NCBI GenBank assembly: GCA_036659415.1
Contig: JAVXCQ010000005.1
Span: 1 to 64,000, forward strand
Reading direction: 5' to 3'
DNA length: 64,000 bases
From: JAVXCQ01 sp036659415
Lineage (GTDB): Bacteria > Bacillota > Negativicutes > Acidaminococcales > Acidaminococcaceae
In this document: one piece after another, positions 25,527 to 34,835 of the stretch
Position numbering within the stretch: the first letter of the stretch is position 1
How the letters are laid out: every line of letters begins with the position of its first letter
Position numbers and translations under genes: made by a program
The notes under the pieces: generated by a model
Told to the model about the DNA's origin: nothing
The model's input: the letters and a program-made list of their open reading frames with translations, nothing else
Databases searched by the model: none

Positions 25527-26702
25527 TTAATGATGAAAGAGGCGTAGTCCCGTACAAGCCATCGTAATTTGATATTTATCGCAGGTAGCAATGACGTGGT
25601 CATCACGAATAGAGCCGCCGGCTTGAGCAATAAAATCGACGCCACTACGATGAGCTCGTTCAATATTATCACCAAAGGGGAAGAAAGCGTCAGAGCCTAG
25701 ACTCACTCCGTGCAAAGTCGTAAGCCAGGCTTGCCGTTCTTCACGGGTAAGACGCTCAGGTTTTTCGGTGAAGAATAATTCCCAAGTGCCATCAGCCAAA
25801 ACGTCCATATCATCCTCGGAAATATACACGTCCACCGTGTTATCCCGATCAGGACGTCTGATATCGGCTTTAAAGGGTAGCGCCAAAACTTTGGGGTTTT
25901 GTCTTAAATACCAATTGTCCACCTTGTTCCCAGCTAAACGGGTACAATGAATACGAGATTGTTGCCCCGCTCCTACGCCCACCGTTTGTCCGTCTTTGAC
26001 ATAACAAACAGAGTTAGATTGCGTGTATTTTAGGGTAATAAGGGCTATGAGCAAATCTCTGGTGGCTGCTGCCGTCAGCTCTTGCTTAACGGTCGGTCGA
26101 TTGCAGAACAAATCCGCCGTAATTTGTACAGCATTGCGTCCCTGTTCAAAAGTAATACCAAACACGTCTTTGGTTTCCACTGGGTTTGGTACGAACTCCG
26201 GGTCAATTTGAATAACGTTGTAGGTTCCTTTACGTTTGGTTTTAAGAATGGCGAGGGCTTCCTCCGTATAACCAGGAGCAATGACGCCGTCTGAAACTTC
26301 TCGTGCCAGCATGGTGGCTGTCTGGCGGTCGCATACTTGAGAAAGGGCTACAAAATCGCCATAGGAAGACATTCTGTCCGCACCACGAGCACGAGCATAG
26401 GCCGTGGCCAAAGGCGACAGTTCTAAATCGTCTACATAATAGATTTTTTGCAGGGTTTTGCTCATCGGTAAACCCACGGCAGCGCCGGCCGGGCTTACGT
26501 GTTTAAAGGACGCTGCTGCCGGTAACCCGGTAGCCTCTTGCAATTCTTTAACCAATTGCCAGCTATTAAATGCGTCCAAAAAATTAATATAGCCGGGACG
26601 CCCATTCAAAACTACGAGGGGCAAAGCACTCCCGTCTTTCATATAAATACGTGCCGGGTCTTGATTTGGGTTACAGCCATACTTTAACTTTAATTCCTTC
26701 AT
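25527..26702 (-). CDS. Stand-alone AICAR transformylase (PurH-type)
   Basis: 391 residues. It matches the AICAR transformylase half of PurH but lacks the N-terminal IMP cyclohydrolase domain. It is thus the separate short family found in many Firmicutes. Visible stretches include KYGCNPNQDPARIY, AASFKHVSPAGAAVGLP, YARARGADRMSSYGDF and SLGSDAFFPFGDNIERAHRSGV. It transfers a formyl group from 10-formyl-tetrahydrofolate to AICAR (ZMP), the penultimate step of IMP synthesis. Cyclohydrolase must be encoded elsewhere. Expression is controlled by a ZTP riboswitch directly upstream, which senses the substrate of this enzyme. Confidence 0.93.
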   Translation of the reverse strand: MKELKLKYGCNPNQDPARIYMKDGSALPLVVLNGRPGYINFLDAFNSWQLVKELQEATGLPAAASFKHVSPAGAAVGLPMSKTLQKIYYVDDLELSPLATAYARARGADRMSSYGDFVALSQVCDRQTATMLAREVSDGVIAPGYTEEALAILKTKRKGTYNVIQIDPEFVPNPVETKDVFGITFEQGRNAVQITADLFCNRPTVKQELTAAATRDLLIALITLKYTQSNSVCYVKDGQTVGVGAGQQSRIHCTRLAGNKVDNWYLRQNPKVLALPFKADIRRPDRDNTVDVYISEDDMDVLADGTWELFFTEKPERLTREERQAWLTTLHGVSLGSDAFFPFGDNIERAHRSGVDFIAQAGGSIRDDHVIATCDKYQITMACTGLRLFHH

Positions 26703-26725
26703 GTGGTAATCCCCCTTTAATATGC

Positions 26726-26822
26726 AAAAAAGCCGCCACTCCGGGCTACTTCTGCCCAGACGGTCGGCTACTTACCGGTCATACTTCCATGTGGTTATCC
26801 ACTTCCGTCAGTTATATGACCT
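26726..26822 (-). promoter_or_regulatory. ZTP/ZMP riboswitch (pfl motif) with terminator-type switch
   Basis: On the minus strand the conserved first part AACTGACGGAAGTGG with its CCAC partner is followed by the 3' signature GCCGACCGTCTGGGCA. These are the hallmarks of the pfl motif. The signature also forms the 5' side of an intrinsic terminator (26726-26769) ending in T6. Binding of ZTP or ZMP should hold the pseudoknot, break the terminator and switch the gene on when one-carbon folate is short. Confidence 0.93.
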
Positions 26823-26833
26823 ACTATGTTTTG

Positions 26834-26862
26834 ATTATACAATTCTCCGCAAATGTTGTCAA
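26834..26862 (-). promoter_or_regulatory. Promoter of the ZTP riboswitch and purH-type gene
   Basis: TTGACA, exactly 17 bp, TATAAT on the minus strand, just before the riboswitch. Confidence 0.9.
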
Positions 26863-26887
26863 TGCAGAGGTTTTGCTCTTCACTTTG

Positions 26888-26896
26888 TGCTAAAAT
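26888..26896 (+). promoter_or_regulatory. Extended -10 of the radical SAM gene
   Basis: TGC-TAAAAT on the plus strand, 30 nt before the ATG. No good -35 is seen. Confidence 0.45.
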
Positions 26897-26925
26897 AGAC
26901 TTATTAAAATAAAGGAAGTGTTGTT

Positions 26926-27819
26926 ATGACTTTATGCTACGTTTGCCCTCACCGCTGTGGCGTGGAACGCCCGCAAAGTATCCACGACGCTGGTGAGTTT
27001 GGCTCCTGCGGCTGCGGCATGCTCCCCATTGTAGCCCGTGCCGGTCTTCACCACTGGGAAGAACCCTGCATTAGCGGCACTCGGGGTAGCGGTACCGTCT
27101 TTTTTAGCGGGTGCAACCTCCACTGTGTTTTTTGTCAAAATTATGCCATTAGTTGCCACGGCGATGGACAAGAAATCTCTGTGGCTCGTCTGCGTGCCAT
27201 CTATCTGGAATTAATCGCCCAAGGAGCGCACAATATTAATCTGGTTACCCCCACCCATTTTACCGAGGCTATTTTAACCAGTTTAGCTGAGCCGTTACCG
27301 GTGCCAGTCGTCTATAACACCAGTGGCTTTGAAACTTTGGATACTTTGGGCAAACTCCGGGGTAAGGTGCAAATTTATTTGCCCGACCTTAAATATGCCG
27401 ACGATAAAGCCGCCATTAAATACAGTAATGCCCCTAATTATTTTCGTACCACCACCACAGCCATTTTGGAAATGTACCGCCAAGTCGGCGACTACCAGCT
27501 AGACACCCAGGGGCTGCTAACCAGTGGCGTAGTTATTCGCCATCTCATCTTACCCAATCAGATAGAAAACAGCAAAAAAGTCATTGCGTGGGTCGCCGCC
27601 AATTTTAAACCTGGACAAATCCTTTTTAGCCTTATGCACCAATACGTACCCTGTGGCGCTGCCGCTAACTATCCAGAAATTAACCGCAAAGTAACGGCAA
27701 AGGAATATCAGGAAATTGAAGACTACCTGTTTACCACGGAGATTGAAGACGGTTTCGTCCAGGAAGAAGCTGCGGCCAGCGGCGAATTTATTCCCCTTTT
27801 TGACGGCACCGGTGTCTAA
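26926..27819 (+). CDS. PflA-related radical SAM protein (COG1313, PflX type)
   Basis: 297 residues. The radical SAM cluster motif is CNLHCVFC (CxxxCxxC), within a stretch running GCNLHCVFCQNYAISC. A Cys-rich N-terminus (CYVCPHRCGVERP ... GSCGCG) may bind another metal site. The sequence resembles pyruvate formate-lyase activating enzymes but belongs to a group of uncharacterised relatives, so its target is unknown. AAAGGAAG precedes the ATG. It is divergent from the ZTP-controlled purH-type gene with a shared 100-bp region, a possible hint of a link to formate or one-carbon metabolism (weak inference). A strong terminator follows. Confidence 0.88.
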   Translation: MTLCYVCPHRCGVERPQSIHDAGEFGSCGCGMLPIVARAGLHHWEEPCISGTRGSGTVFFSGCNLHCVFCQNYAISCHGDGQEISVARLRAIYLELIAQGAHNINLVTPTHFTEAILTSLAEPLPVPVVYNTSGFETLDTLGKLRGKVQIYLPDLKYADDKAAIKYSNAPNYFRTTTTAILEMYRQVGDYQLDTQGLLTSGVVIRHLILPNQIENSKKVIAWVAANFKPGQILFSLMHQYVPCGAAANYPEINRKVTAKEYQEIEDYLFTTEIEDGFVQEEAAASGEFIPLFDGTGV

Positions 27820-27831
27820 AATGGCAAAGAT

Positions 27832-27885
27832 AAAAAGACCGCTAGTTGCTAACCTCTCCAGGCTAGCAACTAGCGGTCTTTTTTT
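27832..27885. terminator. Bidirectional terminator between radical SAM gene and glmS
   Basis: A perfect 20-bp stem starting AAAAAGACCGCTAGTTGCTA with a 12-nt loop has T7 on the plus strand and T5 on the minus strand. It serves both converging genes. Confidence 0.93.
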
Positions 27886-27899
27886 AGTGGGCTAGCGCT

Positions 27900-29729
27900 T
27901 TACTCTACGGTCACGCTTTTAGCCAGGTTTCTTGGTTTATCTACATCACAACCACGAGTCAAGGCCGCATAATAAGCCAATAACTGCAAAGGTAGCACCG
28001 CCAATAAAGGTGCTAGATATTTATCGGCTCGAGGGACAAAGATGACGTGGTCAGCATATTTAGCCAGGTTAGTATCACCGGTCATCCCGATGGCAATCAC
28101 CACGGCATCACGGGCTTTGACTTCTTGCAGATTGCTAATCGTTTTATCATAAACGTCAGCCTGAGTTGCCAGTACAATCACCGGCACGCCCTCCACGATC
28201 AGCGCCAAAGTACCATGTTTTAATTCACCGGCAGCATAGGCTTCCGCATGAATATAAGAAATCTCTTTAAGCTTCAAGGCACCTTCCAACGCTACGGCAT
28301 AATCCAAGGAACGTCCCAAGAAAAAGGCGTCCTCGCTACTGCCGTATTGGCGAGCAAATACTTTGATTTGATCTACGTCTTCCAGCATTTCATGAATTTG
28401 TTCTGGAATAGCTTTAATCCCGCAGACTAATTCCTGTGCTCGAGCTGGGGTCACCGTGCCTTTAATTTGTGCCACATACACCGCCAGCATGAGCATGACT
28501 AACAGCTGTGTAGTATAAGCTTTGGTTGAAGCAACCGCAATTTCCGGGCCGGCATAAGTATACACGACCTGATCCGCTTCCCGGGAAATAGAAGAGCCGA
28601 CCACATTGGTCACCGCTAAAGTACGAGCACCTAAACGTTTAGCTTCTTTCAAGGCAGCTAAGGTATCGCTGGTTTCGCCGGATTGGCTCACCACAATGGT
28701 TAGACAATTGGCATCAATAATCGGCGAACGATAGCGGAACTCACTGGCAATATCCACTTCCACCGGAATGCGTGCCAATTGTTCCAAATAATACTTGCCT
28801 ACAACACCGGCATGGTAAGCCGTGCCACAAGCAACGATAAAAATCTTGTTAATGCCGCTAAAATCTTCCGCCGTCCAGTTAAGCTCCGAAAACTCAATGC
28901 CGTGTCCATCTTTAGGAACTCGACCGCACATGGTTTCCCGCATCGCTTTTGGTTGTTCGTAGATTTCTTTGAGCATAAAATGCTCAAAACCGCCTTTTTC
29001 AGCAGCTTCTGCATTCCAATTAACTTCAAACACCTTTTTGCTGATGGGCGTACCGTTAATATCTTGAACCCACACACCGTCTTTAGTGACAGTAGCGATT
29101 TCGCCGTCGCTCATAATGAACGTACGTCTAGTTTTGGCAATAATCGCCGGAATGTCGGAGGCAATAAAGTTTTCACCATTACCTAAGCCAATCACTAAGG
29201 GATTATCTTTTTTAGTACAAATCAATTTATCCGGTTCTTTGGCACAAAGAAAAACTAAGGAATAAGAGCCATCAATCATGCGCAATACTTTTTTCACAGT
29301 GGCTTCAAAATCACCATTGTAATTTTCTTGCATTAAATGAGCAACAACTTCGGTATCAGTTTCCGAAAGGAAAACATGACCTTTAGCGATTAATTCTTCC
29401 TTCATTTGCATATAGTTTTCAATAATGCCGTTATGCACCACCACAAAGTCCCCACTACCATCGGCATGAGGGTGAGCATTGCTATCGGACGGCCGTCCGT
29501 GGGTCGCCCAACGGGTATGTCCGATACCCATGGTACCGGTAGGTAGATTAGTGCCTAATTTTTGACGCAGCGCTTCGAGGCGACCTACACATTTATTGAT
29601 AGAAATTTTGCCTTTTTCATACACAGCAATACCGGCAGAGTCATAACCACGATATTCCAGTTTGCTCATACCATCTAGTAAAAAGGGAGCCGCTTGCTCC
29701 GTTCCAATATAGCCAACGATACCACACAT
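27900..29729 (-). CDS. glmS: Glutamine-fructose-6-phosphate aminotransferase
   Basis: 609 residues. The N-terminal glutaminase domain begins MCGIVGYIG with the catalytic Cys at position 2. Two SIS isomerase domains follow from about 285 (ACGTAYHAGVVGKYYLE, SQSGETSDTLAAL) and 455 (LGRSLDYAVALEGALKLKE). The C-terminus is KSVTVE. It makes glucosamine-6-phosphate from fructose-6-phosphate and glutamine, the first step to UDP-GlcNAc for peptidoglycan. Its leader contains a glmS ribozyme, so the product turns off its own mRNA. glmM, the next enzyme, is the gene immediately upstream. Confidence 0.97.
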   Translation of the reverse strand: MCGIVGYIGTEQAAPFLLDGMSKLEYRGYDSAGIAVYEKGKISINKCVGRLEALRQKLGTNLPTGTMGIGHTRWATHGRPSDSNAHPHADGSGDFVVVHNGIIENYMQMKEELIAKGHVFLSETDTEVVAHLMQENYNGDFEATVKKVLRMIDGSYSLVFLCAKEPDKLICTKKDNPLVIGLGNGENFIASDIPAIIAKTRRTFIMSDGEIATVTKDGVWVQDINGTPISKKVFEVNWNAEAAEKGGFEHFMLKEIYEQPKAMRETMCGRVPKDGHGIEFSELNWTAEDFSGINKIFIVACGTAYHAGVVGKYYLEQLARIPVEVDIASEFRYRSPIIDANCLTIVVSQSGETSDTLAALKEAKRLGARTLAVTNVVGSSISREADQVVYTYAGPEIAVASTKAYTTQLLVMLMLAVYVAQIKGTVTPARAQELVCGIKAIPEQIHEMLEDVDQIKVFARQYGSSEDAFFLGRSLDYAVALEGALKLKEISYIHAEAYAAGELKHGTLALIVEGVPVIVLATQADVYDKTISNLQEVKARDAVVIAIGMTGDTNLAKYADHVIFVPRADKYLAPLLAVLPLQLLAYYAALTRGCDVDKPRNLAKSVTVE

Positions 29730-29759
29730 AATAGTATCCTCCTAAAGTTTATTGCCGTT

Positions 29760-29900
29760 TCTGCTACAGAATTTTTGTTCTTCCCGTTACCAGGCAGTTT
29801 TGTTATCTGCTTGCGGCTGCAGCCAGCCGAGAGGTACCCGCTGACTAATCGATTAACCTCTCCCTCGTCTACCGCCGAAGCGGTACTTGCGCTTTGCTTA
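29760..29900 (-). promoter_or_regulatory. glmS ribozyme (glucosamine-6-phosphate-activated self-cleaving RNA)
   Basis: The minus strand shows AGCGCAAGTACCGC, then GGTAGACGAGG, TTAATCGATTAGTCAGCGGG and TACCTCTCGG, which is the core of the glmS class. The cleavage site is expected between A at 29893 and G at 29892. Glucosamine-6-phosphate acts as cofactor for cleavage, and the cut mRNA is then degraded. Upstream in the same leader a GTGCCGCA/TGCGGCAT hairpin (about 29939-29970) has no known role. Confidence 0.93.
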
Positions 29901-29986
29901 CAAATTACTCTTATCTGTTCTCCCTTGTACAGACAATATGCCGCACAGGCTGGCGTTCCCATGCGGCACGTTTTGTAACTGTTTCC

Positions 29987-30015
29987 ATCATACTATATCC
30001 GTCATTTAAGGTCAA
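29987..30015 (-). promoter_or_regulatory. Promoter of glmS
   Basis: TTGACC, 17 bp, TATGAT on the minus strand between glmM and glmS. The transcript would start about 85 nt before the ribozyme cleavage site. Confidence 0.8.
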
Positions 30016-30050
30016 TGTACGCTATTTTTGATATAACATACACTATTTCT

Positions 30051-31391
30051 TTAGGCTAGTTCTTTAATTACTACTTCCGCAATGGCATTGGCAATTGTTT
30101 CCAAGCGAGTTTGATCCGGACCTTCTGCCATGATGCGAATTAAAGGCTCTGTGCCTGAAGCTCGCACTAGGATTTGTCCGTTTTCGCCCAACTCTTGCTG
30201 GTAATGTGCCACAATTTCTTGCAGGGCTTTTTTCTCTTCCCAGCCATGCTTATTGGCCACCCGTACATTGAGCAGAATTTGAGGGTATTTAGTCATCAGC
30301 TCGCCCAATTCCGATAAAGCTTTATTGTTTTTGACCATAGCACCCAAAAGTTTTACGGCTGTCAAAATACCGTCCCCAGTTTTGGCGTATTCGGAGAAAA
30401 TAATATGACCGGATTGTTCGCCGCCTAATTGGTAGCCTTTTTTCGTCATTTCTTCCAGCACATAACGGTCACCAACTGCAGTTTTGACGCAACGACCGCC
30501 GTGTTCTTTCATGGCTTGGTGTAAACCTACGTTACTCATCACTGTCGTTACCAGCACGTTATCTTTTAACTGGTGCTTTTTCATTAATTCCAATGCGCAA
30601 ATCAGCATCATTTGGTCGCCGTCAAAGGCTTTGCCTTGCTCGTCCACTGCTAAACAGCGGTCAGCGTCACCGTCGTTGGCAATACCGGCATCGGCGCCCA
30701 CTTCCAGCACTTTGGCTTGAAGGGCTTCTAAATGGGTAGAACCACAACCATTATTAATATTAATCCCATTCGGGCTGTCAAAAAGACTAACTACCTCGGC
30801 ACCCAAGGCTCGTAAAATCATCGGTGCAATTTCGCTATTAGCACCATTAGCACAATCCATGACGACTTTAAGACCGTTAAGCTTGGTATCGGCGCTTTGC
30901 ACAATATGGTTCACATACTGGCTAGCCATGCCAGCTTCCACAATTACTTGTCCAATGGAAGAACCGGTAGGAGTTTTTTGATAATCCACCGGGGTACTAA
31001 CGATATTTTCAATTTCATCTTCCACAGAGTCCGGCAATTTATGCCCCGTGCGTGAAAAGAATTTAATGCCATTATCTTCAAAAGGATTATGGGAAGCGGA
31101 AATCACCACGCCGGCATTTGCTTTCATTTGTGCTGTCAAAAAGGATACCGCCGGTGTAGGCACTACTCCCAAAAGATGTGCATTACCGCCTGCAGAGCAG
31201 ATACCTGCCGCTAACGCTGCTTCCAGCATTGTTCCGGAAAGTCTGGTATCACGGCCAATAATGATTTTAGGCACCGTTGTTTCTCTGCCAAAATAAACAG
31301 CTGCCGCCCGTCCCAGTTTAAAGGCCAATTCCGGGGTTAATTCCGCATTGGCAACCCCTCTCACGCCATCTGTCCCAAATAGTCTACTCAT
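30051..31391 (-). CDS. glmM: Phosphoglucosamine mutase
   Basis: 446 residues from ATG 31391, after GGGAGG; a TTG one codon earlier is the alternative. The phospho-serine is in ISASHNPFEDNG (about residue 100), the metal loop is DGDADRC, and the phosphate-binding end is VRASGTEPLIRIM. It converts glucosamine-6-phosphate to glucosamine-1-phosphate. It lies downstream of cdaA, cdaR and an oxidoreductase gene. In other Firmicutes GlmM binds and inhibits CdaA, so the cluster links c-di-AMP to wall precursor supply. Confidence 0.96.
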   Translation of the reverse strand: MSRLFGTDGVRGVANAELTPELAFKLGRAAAVYFGRETTVPKIIIGRDTRLSGTMLEAALAAGICSAGGNAHLLGVVPTPAVSFLTAQMKANAGVVISASHNPFEDNGIKFFSRTGHKLPDSVEDEIENIVSTPVDYQKTPTGSSIGQVIVEAGMASQYVNHIVQSADTKLNGLKVVMDCANGANSEIAPMILRALGAEVVSLFDSPNGININNGCGSTHLEALQAKVLEVGADAGIANDGDADRCLAVDEQGKAFDGDQMMLICALELMKKHQLKDNVLVTTVMSNVGLHQAMKEHGGRCVKTAVGDRYVLEEMTKKGYQLGGEQSGHIIFSEYAKTGDGILTAVKLLGAMVKNNKALSELGELMTKYPQILLNVRVANKHGWEEKKALQEIVAHYQQELGENGQILVRASGTEPLIRIMAEGPDQTRLETIANAIAEVVIKELA

Positions 31392-31462
31392 CAACTACCA
31401 ACCTCCCACTAGTTTATGCTACGAACATTATAGCTTGTTTAGCTTCAAAATAACACTAGGTC

Positions 31463-33061
31463 TTAATCCAATCGAAAGCGGCTAATAATGGCTTCCGCTA
31501 CGTGGTAGCCGTCTAATGCCGCACTCATAATACCACCGGCATAGCCGGCTCCTTCACCAGTCGGATATAATCCCGCATGAGAAAGCGATTGTTTGTCTTC
31601 TTCACGGCGCAAAATTCTGACCGGGGCAGAAGTTCTAGTTTCCAGTCCGGTCAAACAACCGGTTTCAGCAAAACCTTTAATTTTTTTGCCAAATTCTTGG
31701 AGTCCACTGCGCAAAGTAGCTGCCACATAAGGTGGCAACAATTCGGCCAAAGCATAGGGTACTAAGCCAGGAGTATAAGTCGGTGCCGGTACTCCGTCCA
31801 AAGTAGGTGTGCTGCCTTGAACAAAGCTGACCACACTTTGAGCCGGTGCCTTGTAGCTACTACCGCCGGCAGCAAAGGCCAATTGTTCATAATGTCTTTG
31901 GAAGCTAATGCCCCCTAAAGGACCCGGCTCAAAATCTGCCGGAGTCACATTGACCACCAGGGCACTATTGGCCACACCGGAATTACGCAAATGCCCACTC
32001 ATACCGTTGGTTACTACACCCCCCGCTTCCGAAGCGGCGGCTACAACCAGACCACCCGGACACATACAGAAAGAATAGGCAGTGCGTCCCGTAGCGTTAT
32101 CGTGATGTACCAGGGCATAATCAGCCGCACCCAGTTTAGGGTGACCGGCAAATTCGCCATATTGTGCTTGGTCAATCAAGGTTTGTGCGTGTTCAATCCG
32201 CAAACCAATGGCAAAAGGTTTCGCTTCCAAGGCCACCTGCTGTGCCGCTAACATCTCGTAGGTATCCCTAGCGCTATGACCGCAAGCCAATACTACCGCT
32301 TTACTCTTAATAATTTCACCACCGGCCACAACAACCCCCACTACTTGGTTCTCTGCGGTTACTAAATCTACTACCTGTTGCTCATAACGAATTTCTCCGC
32401 CTAAAGCCACGATTTTTTGGGTTAAACCGGTTACCATGACTCTAAGTTTATCCGTACCAATATGAGGTTTTTGTTCCATTAAAATTTCTTCCGGCGCACC
32501 GGCTTCCACAAAGAGCTGTAAAATAGCCCCCAAGCAAGGGTCATTCACCCGCGTGGTCAACTTGCCGTCAGAAAAAGTACCGGCACCGCCCTCGCCAAAT
32601 TGCACATTGCTGTCTGGATTAAAAACACCTGTTTGCCAAAAGGCTTGAACGTCCTCTACTCTTTGGGCTAATTTTTTGCCCCGTTCTAACAACAGTGGCT
32701 TGTAACCACGTTGTGCCAATTTCCATGCTGCTATCAGCCCCGCTGGACCTGCGCCAATCACCACCGGGCGACCGTCTAGGCTTTCCTTGCCGCTAACGAT
32801 TTTTGGTGGTACCTCCTCTGTCCAAAGGGAAACCACTTGATCGGCCAAAAGTTTTTTGACAAACTTATTCTCACCATCAACTTCTAGCACCAGGTGATAA
32901 ACTAGGCAAATATTGTTTTTACGGCGAGCATCAATAGCTCGCCGTAAAATATGCACTGCTTTAATATTTTCTTTTCTAATACCCAATTTGCGGGCAACGA
33001 TTTCTTTCAGGGGTGTACCTTTGAGCAAAGATACCCGCAGGTTATTCATTCTAATTTGCAT
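31463..33061 (-). CDS. FAD-dependent dehydrogenase/oxidoreductase (COG2509)
   Basis: 532 residues. An N-terminal extension of about 95 residues precedes the Rossmann FAD site GAGPAGLIAAWKLA. A second conserved block is FGEGGAGTFSDGKLTTR, and GEGAGYAGGIMSAALDG near the C-terminus completes the FAD site. It belongs to a widespread family of uncharacterised FAD proteins (COG2509); no substrate is known to me. It sits between cdaR and glmM with short gaps, so it is probably part of that operon. A functional link is not shown by the sequence. Confidence 0.88.
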   Translation of the reverse strand: MQIRMNNLRVSLLKGTPLKEIVARKLGIRKENIKAVHILRRAIDARRKNNICLVYHLVLEVDGENKFVKKLLADQVVSLWTEEVPPKIVSGKESLDGRPVVIGAGPAGLIAAWKLAQRGYKPLLLERGKKLAQRVEDVQAFWQTGVFNPDSNVQFGEGGAGTFSDGKLTTRVNDPCLGAILQLFVEAGAPEEILMEQKPHIGTDKLRVMVTGLTQKIVALGGEIRYEQQVVDLVTAENQVVGVVVAGGEIIKSKAVVLACGHSARDTYEMLAAQQVALEAKPFAIGLRIEHAQTLIDQAQYGEFAGHPKLGAADYALVHHDNATGRTAYSFCMCPGGLVVAAASEAGGVVTNGMSGHLRNSGVANSALVVNVTPADFEPGPLGGISFQRHYEQLAFAAGGSSYKAPAQSVVSFVQGSTPTLDGVPAPTYTPGLVPYALAELLPPYVAATLRSGLQEFGKKIKGFAETGCLTGLETRTSAPVRILRREEDKQSLSHAGLYPTGEGAGYAGGIMSAALDGYHVAEAIISRFRLD

Positions 33062-33078
33062 TAATTTTTTCCCTCATT

Positions 33079-33996
33079 CTATTCTTTCTCGATTTTAATC
33101 TTAATTAAAGCCATATGGTTCTCAGCCAATATTTTATCTGGAATAACCAGGGGCATCTGAACCTCAATATCCCCTGTAATACTGTCCAAAGCAATAGGTG
33201 CCGTTTTAATTTCCGTCAAGCCGGCGAGCACGGACGGCTCTGCCGTCAATTTAATTTTAGCCGGGACAGCTTCCACTGCACTCAGCTTGTAGCCTCGCAT
33301 CAAAGCTCCAACAAAGACAGGTTTAATAGCTACATTATCCGTAGCCAGTTGTTTAAGCATAATGGCTTTCACATAAACCTTGTTGGGAGTAACGCCCAAA
33401 TCATACATTTCTGTGCCATCTAAGCTAATAGGTGTTAAATTGGCTTCGGTTTCAAAGTTTTTGTCTTTTTCACTAATATCCACCAAAGCTACTACTTTAG
33501 AGATATTGGCAATACGACTACTAGCACCTGCTACCGTTACCCGATTAGGCACCATTTCCATTTTGCCCACCGTAACGCCGGAGTTCGGTACACCGACAAT
33601 CCGTGCTTCTATTTCCATCGTTCTTTCGCCTAGGGTATCCATATCAATAGAGAGGGCACGAGGCGTGATCTCTACGATTTCTCCTACCGGCACTTTGGTT
33701 TTGATATTAATATTATGCCGACCTTTTGTCAGTCCCCCCAATTCCAAAACGGCGTGCAAATCTTTGTCCTCTAAACCGGACAAAGCGGTACGAGTGCCTC
33801 GTATTTTGAGCATGACGGTATCCGGAACGTTGCTGACAACCATTTCTGCGGCCAAATGTGCTTTTTCTAACGGCACGGTAAAGCTACGTTCAATAAGGGG
33901 ATTTTGCTCATTCATCACATAAATCCACAACACACAAGCTACCAAAAAAGCAACTATCCGTACAATCCAATTATTTTGTCCCTCTTGGTCTCTCAT
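33079..33996 (-). CDS. cdaR: CdaA regulator, YbbR-domain protein
   Basis: 305 residues from ATG 33996, which overlaps the cdaA stop (ATGA) and has GGGGG 8 nt upstream. An N-terminal membrane helix (about 10-28, WIVRIVAFLVACVLWIYV) anchors the protein, and about three YbbR repeats follow outside the membrane. CdaR binds and modulates the diadenylate cyclase CdaA. The two genes are translationally coupled. Confidence 0.93.
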   Translation of the reverse strand: MRDQEGQNNWIVRIVAFLVACVLWIYVMNEQNPLIERSFTVPLEKAHLAAEMVVSNVPDTVMLKIRGTRTALSGLEDKDLHAVLELGGLTKGRHNINIKTKVPVGEIVEITPRALSIDMDTLGERTMEIEARIVGVPNSGVTVGKMEMVPNRVTVAGASSRIANISKVVALVDISEKDKNFETEANLTPISLDGTEMYDLGVTPNKVYVKAIMLKQLATDNVAIKPVFVGALMRGYKLSAVEAVPAKIKLTAEPSVLAGLTEIKTAPIALDSITGDIEVQMPLVIPDKILAENHMALIKIKIEKE

Positions 33997-34835
33997 GGCT
34001 TTTTCCCCCAACTTTTTAGTGTCAGCATCAGAGAGTCACGCCAGTTTAACAGCGGTTGGCTCATAGTCGGACGCAATAAATCTTTCACATCTTCTTCCGT
34101 CAGATACCGTTGCAAAGAACCACTGCGAGCTAAAGAAATAGTACCTGTTTCTTCACTAACTACCAGCACCAGGGCATCAGACTGTTCGGACAAGCCCAAA
34201 GCGGCACGGTGACGCGTGCCTAGCTCTTGGCTCAAATTCCTGGCATCGGTAAGGGGTAATAGACAGCTAGCCGCCACAATTCGGTTCCCGCGAATAATCA
34301 CAGCACCATCATGTAGGGGGGTATTAGGAATAAAAATATTCATAAATAACTCGGTAGAAACTAAAGCATCGATTTGGACACCGGTTTCTATATAGTCATT
34401 AAGACCAGTTTCACGTTCAAACACAATCAGCGCACCAATTTTGCGTCTAGACATGGTACTGGCGGCTTCTGCTACTGCTTCTAACATCATTTCTACTTCT
34501 TGTTCATCTAAAATCGTACTTTTGCGGAAAAGTTTTCCCCGCCCGATTTGTTCTAGCGCTCGGCGTAATTCTGGTTGGAACACTACCGGTAAAGCCACCA
34601 TGACCACGGTCATACTCTTTTCCAAGAGCCAATTAATCACGTGGAGGTTCAGCCATTTGCTGGCTAAAGTAGCCAGTAATAGTACTAAAAGGCCTTTCAC
34701 CAAGGAAGCGGCTCGCGTATTTTTCAGCATCTGGTACAAACGATATAGAAAATATGTGACAACAATAATATCCATCAAGTCTAGGATAGTGATTGTTTTA
34801 ATTATCCCCTCAAACTGCGTTAGCAAATAACTCAC
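33993..34835 (-). CDS. cdaA: Diadenylate cyclase CdaA
   Basis: 280 residues. Three membrane helices cover about 15-85. The DAC domain follows with the two catalytic motifs, DGA in PLHDGAVIIRG and RHR in GTRHRAALGLSEQ. It makes the messenger cyclic di-AMP from two ATP, which controls potassium and wall homeostasis in Firmicutes. The start could be GTG 34835 or TTG 34826, and the second is better spaced from GGAAGGG. A TATAAT at 34867-34872 is a likely -10 for this operon, though its -35 is poor. Confidence 0.95.
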   Translation of the reverse strand: MSYLLTQFEGIIKTITILDLMDIIVVTYFLYRLYQMLKNTRAASLVKGLLVLLLATLASKWLNLHVINWLLEKSMTVVMVALPVVFQPELRRALEQIGRGKLFRKSTILDEQEVEMMLEAVAEAASTMSRRKIGALIVFERETGLNDYIETGVQIDALVSTELFMNIFIPNTPLHDGAVIIRGNRIVAASCLLPLTDARNLSQELGTRHRAALGLSEQSDALVLVVSEETGTISLARSGSLQRYLTEEDVKDLLRPTMSQPLLNWRDSLMLTLKSWGKKP

